A DNA stretch of 64,000 nucleotides, from NCBI GenBank assembly GCA_046297935.1, contig JBKBHA010000007.1, forward strand, positions 124,001 to 188,000, read 5' to 3'. This DNA is from CAYMZZ01 sp046297935. GTDB taxonomy: Bacteria > Bacteroidota > Bacteroidia > Chitinophagales > Chitinophagaceae. The position numbers were made by a program, and so were the translations under genes. The notes beneath the pieces are model-generated. The model was not told where the DNA came from. It saw only the letters and a program-made list of their open reading frames with translations, and made no database searches. Shown here piece after piece: positions 59,315 to 64,000 of this stretch; position 1 is the first letter of the stretch; every line of letters starts with the position of its first letter.

Positions 59315-60052
59315 TCAAAGATCGTGTTCGAGGTTGAGAATCCAGCTGCCACTGCTGATGGGGTCGTCCTGGAAGACGACTACGATAGAGATATGATTCC
59401 AACTGGCCTGACCGATCCGTTGTGGAAAGTCGGTAAACCAGGCTTCGTTAGCCTGTCCGGCGCAGCCGGTTTGACACTGCCAGGTTTTTGCAGCTACCTG
59501 ATTTACACCGCCAACGGTGTTCCAGTAAGAACGTTCTATGACCAGTTTTGGATAATTGCGGACCAGGGGCTCTATATAAAAATAGGAATCATCGGGCCGC
59601 AGGGCAACGGTGGCGTCATTACCGATAATATCGTTGAGTCGCACACGAGGCTTCCAGGCAGGATCGTTAAACGACTGCGGGGCCTGCATGCTCATACTGC
59701 TTCCGTCTGCAGGATCGAAACCACTGGTGGATACCCAAATACCCTGGTACTGATTGCGGTACCGCTTCTTGGAATAAAGGGTAGTCTGAAAACTGCGCTG
59801 GCCAGCAGGAAGCAGCTTCAGGGGCAAAAACAGGCTATCGTTACGTTGAATCAGTTTCTGATTGAACGTTTCACTGCCTTCCTTCCAGGAAATAACAGCT
59901 GAATCAAGCTGGTTCAGCGTAAGATAAGCAGCAGGAAATTGAACGATCAACAGGGGATTGCTGTCAAGAGGTTCGTCTTTATCTTTTCGACAGGACACTA
60001 ATAAAATCAATGTCGCCAACAACAAGGTGGCGCGGCTTCCAAAAAGATTCAT
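59315..60052 (-). CDS. Hypothetical lipoprotein
   Basis: 245 residues. MNLFGSRATLLLATLILLVSC is a lipoprotein signal with lipobox LVSC. Residues 25-130 look like a beta-sandwich of an extracellular binding domain (SALISWKEGSETFNQKLIQRNDSL-type), the rest is rich in Asp, Trp and Tyr. I recognise no family. It has no clear promoter box close to the ATG. Confidence 0.7.
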   Translation of the reverse strand: MNLFGSRATLLLATLILLVSCRKDKDEPLDSNPLLIVQFPAAYLTLNQLDSAVISWKEGSETFNQKLIQRNDSLFLPLKLLPAGQRSFQTTLYSKKRYRNQYQGIWVSTSGFDPADGSSMSMQAPQSFNDPAWKPRVRLNDIIGNDATVALRPDDSYFYIEPLVRNYPKLVIERSYWNTVGGVNQVAAKTWQCQTGCAGQANEAWFTDFPQRIGQASWNHISIVVVFQDDPISSGSWILNLEHDL

Positions 60053-60249
60053 GGCTAAGATTTAGAAGATGAAATTAGCATGTGCTCCAACTCTGCCGCA
60101 GCGCAGTTGAATGAATTGAGAAAAACAGGTTTTGAATCGTGGGAACCGGGTATCTGCTGAATGGATATTGACAAAAAACTAAATTGATAAAAATCAATTA
60201 ATTAGCTATTGAATTTCCATTTAGCGCTGGGAAAAATCAGGACTTTGTG

Positions 60250-60257
60250 TATTTTTG
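60250..60257 (+). promoter_or_regulatory. Bacteroidota -7 box of the clpS unit
   Basis: TATTTTTG matches TAnnTTTG. The start at 60275 lies about 12 nt after the expected start of transcription, so the longer ORF from 60209 is unlikely. Confidence 0.5.
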
Positions 60258-60274
60258 ACCCAAAGGTTTTAAGG

Positions 60275-60571
60275 ATGGCTTCGACGAAGCATGATTTTCA
60301 AACTGATTTGCAGGAAGATGTATTGACCCTTGAAGACGAGGGTTGCAGCCTGATTGTATGGAATGACGAAGTAAATACCTTCGACTGGGTGATTCAAACC
60401 CTTGTTGAGGTTTGCGGCCATACTCAGGAACAGGCCGAGCAGTGCTCACTGCTGATTCATTTCAAAGGGAAATGCTCGGTTAAGAAAGGTGGCTACGATG
60501 AGTTGAAGACCATGTGCGATGCCATCACCGATCGGGGTATCGGTGCCACTGTGGAGACTCTGGCCAGCTAA
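60275..60571 (+). CDS. clpS: ATP-dependent Clp protease adaptor ClpS
   Basis: 98 residues from the ATG at 60275. The family core is SLIVWNDEVNTFDWVIQTLVEVCGHTQEQAEQCSLLIHFKGKCSVKKGGYDELKTMCDAITDRGIGATVE. ClpS hands proteins with a bulky hydrophobic N-terminal residue to ClpAP. The next gene, aat, makes such residues, so both halves of the N-degron pathway are side by side. Confidence 0.95.
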   Translation: MASTKHDFQTDLQEDVLTLEDEGCSLIVWNDEVNTFDWVIQTLVEVCGHTQEQAEQCSLLIHFKGKCSVKKGGYDELKTMCDAITDRGIGATVETLAS

Positions 60572-60646
60572 GAATAAGCAGTCCTCTGGCAATTCAATCG
60601 GAGACTTGTTGTTTCTTTCGACAACCTGTTTTCTTTTTCCCGTTAC

Positions 60647-61291
60647 ATGCCATTATTTGCACTCGATAAGGAAATACAGTTTCCACCTGCCTATTTAGCG
60701 GATATGGACGGACTACTGGCGATTGGTGGTGACCTCTCTACGGAGCGTCTCCTGTTGGCCTATCGAGAGGGAATCTTTCCCTGGTATGAAGGTGAACACA
60801 TCCTATGGTGGTCACCAGATCCGCGCTTTGTGATTTTTCCGGAAGAACTAAAGATTCGCAAGTCCATTCGGCCATTGCTGAACAAAAATCATTTTGAATT
60901 TACGGTCAATACTGCTTTTGCCCGGGTGATTGGACATTGCAAAAACACGCCCCGGCAAGGCCAGGAGGGCACCTGGATCACCAATGAGGTGGAAAAAGCC
61001 TTTATCCGTTTGCACGAATTGGGACACGCACATAGCGCAGAGGTGTGGAAGGATGGAGAACTCGTGGGAGGGCTGTATGGGATTCGAATGGGGCGAGTCT
61101 TTTTCGGCGAAAGCATGTTTAGCCTGCAACCTCAGGCCTCGCGGTATGCGTTTATCCGTTATGTGGAACTGATGAAGCAGGAAGGACTGGCACTAATAGA
61201 CTGCCAGGTGTATACCGAATACCTCGAAAGCCTCGGTGCCCGTATGATATCAAGAGCCGACTTTTTGCAGAAACTGAAAGAATACCTGTAA
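60647..61291 (+). CDS. aat: Leucyl/phenylalanyl-tRNA-protein transferase
   Basis: 214 residues. Family signature: FPPAYLADMDGLLAIGGDLSTERLLLAYREGIFPWYEGEHILWWSPDPRFVIFPEELKIRKSIR, then GTWITNEVEKAFIRLHELGHAHSAEVWKDGELVGGLYGIRMGRVFFGESMF and LIDCQVYTEYLESLGA. It adds Leu or Phe to N-terminal Lys or Arg, creating a ClpS substrate. Only 75 bases separate it from clpS. Confidence 0.97.
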   Translation: MPLFALDKEIQFPPAYLADMDGLLAIGGDLSTERLLLAYREGIFPWYEGEHILWWSPDPRFVIFPEELKIRKSIRPLLNKNHFEFTVNTAFARVIGHCKNTPRQGQEGTWITNEVEKAFIRLHELGHAHSAEVWKDGELVGGLYGIRMGRVFFGESMFSLQPQASRYAFIRYVELMKQEGLALIDCQVYTEYLESLGARMISRADFLQKLKEYL

Positions 61292-61328
61292 TATGAGGGT
61301 GCCTATATTTGCAGACAACTGATTCGGA

Positions 61329-61808
61329 ATGCTGAAAAAGAACTGGATTTCATTTGCGCTGGTCGTTGTACTGGCTATTGTCTTGCTGCTGGTTCGTCGT
61401 TGTCAAAATGCCGGAAACGACAATGAGTCCAGGCCACGCACCGCCAATACGACCGACAGGAAGCAAACTTATCCCACAGGTGTAAACCGAAACCGGGGTT
61501 TCGATCGCCGCATTTCCTATATTGAATACACTGAGCACGCGAAGTGCCGCATGCAGTGTAGGCGAATAAGCCAGGCAGAAGTGGAAGAAATTATGCGCGA
61601 TGGTAAAATCAATTATAAAAAAAGCGATGTAAACGATCGACCCTGTCCTACCTATGCGCTCGAAGGTACTACGCGCGACGATCAGCGGGTGCGTATCGTA
61701 TTTGCGCAATGCGACTTTAAAACCAAAGTGGTGACCTGTATCGACCTCGACACTGATTGGGAATGCTCCTGCCCGGGCGATGATCGGTCGCATCAAAATC
61801 AGCGCTGA
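61329..61808 (+). CDS. DUF4258 protein with N-terminal membrane anchor
   Basis: 159 residues. An N-terminal hydrophobic segment (ISFALVVVLAIVLLLVRRC) and a linker precede a DUF4258 domain (YTEHAKCRMQCRRISQAEVEEIMRDGKINYKKSDVNDRPCPTYALEGTTRDDQRVRIVFAQCDFKTKVVTCIDLDTDWEC), a small fold often linked with toxin or RNase-like systems. It carries several cysteines. It ends with TGATGA that overlaps the start of the acyltransferase, so they are coupled. Confidence 0.8.
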   Translation: MLKKNWISFALVVVLAIVLLLVRRCQNAGNDNESRPRTANTTDRKQTYPTGVNRNRGFDRRISYIEYTEHAKCRMQCRRISQAEVEEIMRDGKINYKKSDVNDRPCPTYALEGTTRDDQRVRIVFAQCDFKTKVVTCIDLDTDWECSCPGDDRSHQNQR

Positions 61809-62566
61809 TGAAGTTTTTTAAAAAACTGGCCGGCTGGGTATACAGTGTGTATGCGCTGATTGTGTTTGTGGCGATTATGCTGCTGATATTTCCTTTGGTT
61901 ATTGTTGCCAGTTTATTCGGACGTATCCGTGGGGGTAATGCGGTGTTTCGGCTTTGCAGCCTCTGGGCTGATATCTGGTTTCCGCTGATCGGAATCTGGC
62001 ACGAAAAAATATATGAGGCTCCGCATGATCGCTCGAAGCCTTTTATTTTCATCAGCAATCATATTTCTTATCTCGATTCGGCGGTGCTGGTAAAAGCCTA
62101 TCGGCAACCGGTTCGCCCACTCGGCAAAGTAGAAATGGCGCGGGTACCGGTATTTGGTTATATCTACAAAAACGCGATTGTAACAGTTGATCGCAGCAGT
62201 GCAGAAAACCGTGCTCGCAGTATTCGGGTGCTCAGTTCGATTATCCGAAAAGGGATATCTGTCATGGTATTCCCTGAAGGTACCTTCAACATGACACATG
62301 AGCCCCTGAAGGAATTTTATGACGGCGCTTTCAGGATCGCCATCGAAACACAAACACCGATAAAGCCGGTTTTGTTTCTCGACACGTACGACCGAATGCA
62401 TTACCGCAGCCTTTTTTCACTAACACCCGGTCGCAGCCGCATTGTATATCTCGAAGAAATTCCTGTGGCCGGACTCACGGTCAAAGACCTGCCTCTGTTG
62501 CGTGATAAAGTGTGGCAGCAGATGGCTGAAAAGCTGCGTGCTTACAAGGCGAGCTGGATTCGATAG
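61808..62566 (+). CDS. 1-acyl-sn-glycerol-3-phosphate acyltransferase family protein
   Basis: 252 residues. An N-terminal membrane segment (WVYSVYALIVFVAIMLLIFPLVIV) is followed by the PlsC catalytic site His-x4-Asp in ISNHISYLDSAVL, VDRSSAENRARSIRVLSSIIRKGISVMVFPEGTFNMTHEPL and the PEGT motif. It acylates lysophosphatidic acid on the inner membrane in phospholipid synthesis. It overlaps the DUF4258 gene by 1 base. Confidence 0.92.
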   Translation: MKFFKKLAGWVYSVYALIVFVAIMLLIFPLVIVASLFGRIRGGNAVFRLCSLWADIWFPLIGIWHEKIYEAPHDRSKPFIFISNHISYLDSAVLVKAYRQPVRPLGKVEMARVPVFGYIYKNAIVTVDRSSAENRARSIRVLSSIIRKGISVMVFPEGTFNMTHEPLKEFYDGAFRIAIETQTPIKPVLFLDTYDRMHYRSLFSLTPGRSRIVYLEEIPVAGLTVKDLPLLRDKVWQQMAEKLRAYKASWIR

Positions 62567-62628
62567 CGAACTCGTAAATTTGTCAATTCCTTCAGGGGAT
62601 TTTTCAAACATTTTATCCGTTTCATTGC

Positions 62629-64000
62629 ATGCTTTATGCCGAAGTTATTATTCCACTACTGCTTCCCCGCAACTATACCTGGGAAGTGCCGGAAGCCCTG
62701 CAGGCCAAACTGGTGCCGGGTTGCCGGGTAGAAGTGAACCTCGGTAAGTCAAAACGTTACGCCGGCGTGGTAAAACGCCTTCATTCCGAAAAGCCCGATT
62801 GGGTAGAGACCAAACCGATTCTAAACGTATTAGACGTAGAGCCGGTATTGTTTGAAGAACAACTAAAGCTTTGGGAGTGGATCGCATCTTATTATATGTG
62901 TAGCGAAGGAGAAGTAATGGCGGCAGCTCTGCCGGCACATTTCAAGCTAAGCAGCGAGTCGATCCTTGTTTTCAATGAGGAATTTGGAGATGACTTTTCC
63001 ACCCTTGACCACGACGAATATCTGGTAGGCGAAGCTTTGTTGCTGAAGAAAGAACTGCGTTTGAACGAAGTTCAGCAACTGCTCGATTCTGCCCACGTTT
63101 ACCCGGTCATCAACCGGTTGATCCACAAAAAAGTTTGCTATGTATGGGAGGCGCTGAAGCAAACCTACAAGCCGAGGATGGAAAATTATGTGGTGCTGGC
63201 GCCAGCATATCGAAAAGAGGAAGCCCTGGAGGAATTGCTTAACAACAATGCCAGGCTGCAACGTGCCGAAAAGCAGATGGAATTGCTGCTGGCATTTTTG
63301 CATTTAAATCGAACGGAGGGAGAGGTGACACGTCCCTCTCTGCTGAAAAAATCAGGCGCCAGTGATGCACAATTGAAGGGACTGGTTGATAAAAAAATAT
63401 TGGAAATTGAAAAGCGAAGTGTGGACAGGTTGCTCTACCTGCCACCTCAGGTGAATATTGATTTCGAACTGACGGCGGCCCAGCAAACTGCTTTGGAAGA
63501 GTTGCGAACGCAACTGCAGGAAAAGCCGGTCTGCCTGTTGCAGGGTGTGACGTCGAGCGGCAAAACTCAATTGTATATCCACCTGATTGCTGATGCCATT
63601 CAGCAAGGCTCTCAGGTATTATTCCTGCTTCCTGAAATTGCGCTGACTTCGCAAATAATCAGAAGGCTTCAAAAACATTTCGGTGGCCATATTGGCATCT
63701 ATCATTCGCGTTTTTCGCACAACGAGCGGGTGGAAATCTGGAACAAAGTGAAATCAGGCGAGCTGAAAGTTGTACTGGGTGCGCGGTCGTCGTTGTTTCT
63801 TCCGTTTCAAAATCTTTCGTTGATTATTTGCGATGAAGAACATGATAGCTCCTACAAACAGCAGGAGCCAGCGCCCCGTTATCATGGCCGTGATGCCGCC
63901 ATTTATTATGCCACTTTGTTTGGCGCTAAAACGGTGCTGGGCAGTGCTACGCCGTCGCTGGAAAGTTACTATAACGCGCAAACCGGCAAATATGGATTTG
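62629..64000 (+). CDS. priA: Primosomal protein N' (PriA), 3' end beyond the window
   Basis: Starts at the ATG at 62629 (MLYAEVIIPLLLPRNYTWEV) and runs through the right edge (about 457 residues visible). The N-terminal 3'-DNA-binding domain is followed by a helicase core with Walker A GVTSSGKTQ, the DEAH-like DEEHD in LIICDEEHDSSYKQQEPAPRYHGRDAAI and GSATPSLES. PriA restarts stalled replication forks. The zinc-binding region and the C-terminal domain lie outside the window. Confidence 0.95.
   Translation, partial: MLYAEVIIPLLLPRNYTWEVPEALQAKLVPGCRVEVNLGKSKRYAGVVKRLHSEKPDWVETKPILNVLDVEPVLFEEQLKLWEWIASYYMCSEGEVMAAALPAHFKLSSESILVFNEEFGDDFSTLDHDEYLVGEALLLKKELRLNEVQQLLDSAHVYPVINRLIHKKVCYVWEALKQTYKPRMENYVVLAPAYRKEEALEELLNNNARLQRAEKQMELLLAFLHLNRTEGEVTRPSLLKKSGASDAQLKGLVDKKILEIEKRSVDRLLYLPPQVNIDFELTAAQQTALEELRTQLQEKPVCLLQGVTSSGKTQLYIHLIADAIQQGSQVLFLLPEIALTSQIIRRLQKHFGGHIGIYHSRFSHNERVEIWNKVKSGELKVVLGARSSLFLPFQNLSLIICDEEHDSSYKQQEPAPRYHGRDAAIYYATLFGAKTVLGSATPSLESYYNAQTGKYGF

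Overview
The window is a chromosomal segment of a Bacteroidota bacterium, most likely a Chitinophagaceae-type member of the Chitinophagales. The evidence is type IX secretion (T9SS) C-terminal sorting domains, CarboxypepD_reg/SusC-like modules, an Oar-like TonB-dependent receptor, many lipoproteins, and promoters of the Bacteroidota type (TTTG - about 19 nt - TAnnTTTG) with little use of Shine-Dalgarno sites. Most of it is ordinary chromosome: about 58 protein genes, two intact tRNA genes, and no CRISPR array, prophage or insertion sequence that I can support. The assignment to family is inference from gene content only.

Layout. 0.1-4.2 kb: three exported proteins that each carry pieces of a SusC-type receptor (CarboxypepD_reg, plug) joined to other domains. 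4.2-12.6 kb: xerD-like recombinase, lipoprotein, YkgJ-like protein, yraN, manA, a DUF6580-like membrane protein, a tight three-gene unit (acyl-CoA carboxylase beta, rnhA, Dph6-like), and a DUF4846-like protein. 12.6-29.4 kb: Oar-like receptor, ribBA, tamB, an exported isoaspartyl peptidase/asparaginase, a large outer-membrane protein with an HExxH protease motif, and valS. 29.4-37.7 kb: receiver-only response regulator, esterase, coiled-coil exported protein, M48 protease with LemA, dienelactone-hydrolase lipoprotein, a T9SS cargo and a GIN-domain lipoprotein. 37.8-42.3 kb: GntP permease, GCS2-type carboxylate-amine ligase and an ATP-grasp enzyme in one operon, divergent from an esterase. 42.3-48.9 kb: DUF457-type membrane protein, an 800-bp gene-poor stretch, a LytTR regulator, the dapF-corA-nudix operon, nucleoside phosphorylase, tRNA-Cys and an SDR. 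49.1-58.6 kb: RRM protein, KAS III, CDP-alcohol phosphatidyltransferase, TPR protein, VOC proteins, serine hydrolase and a Crp-like regulator. 58.7-59.3 kb: an intact tRNA-Val surrounded by decayed copies and palindromes. 60.2-64 kb: clpS, aat (N-degron pathway), a DUF4258 protein, an acyltransferase and the start of priA, which runs off the window.

The most unusual signals are non-coding. (1) The tRNA-Val locus has a full consensus promoter, then a 39-bp tandem repeat built from tRNA 5' sequence, then the intact tRNA and terminator. Behind these lie a tRNA copy split by palindromes with its own terminator, and a second remnant that shares a 58-nt T-arm-plus-hairpin unit. (2) Compound palindromic elements lie at 17.36-17.63 and 54.2-54.6 kb: a conserved core (TCTGCGTAAATCTG... 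/ ...CAGATTTACGC) is flanked by low-complexity arms whose sequence differs between loci. Single arms lie at 42.26 and 53.70 kb, and in two places the arm supplies the last codons and stop of a gene. (3) A run of hairpins sits between the LytTR gene and the nudix gene. Among the protein genes, the two peptide-ligase-type enzymes with a permease and a divergent esterase are the best candidate for an uncharacterised pathway.
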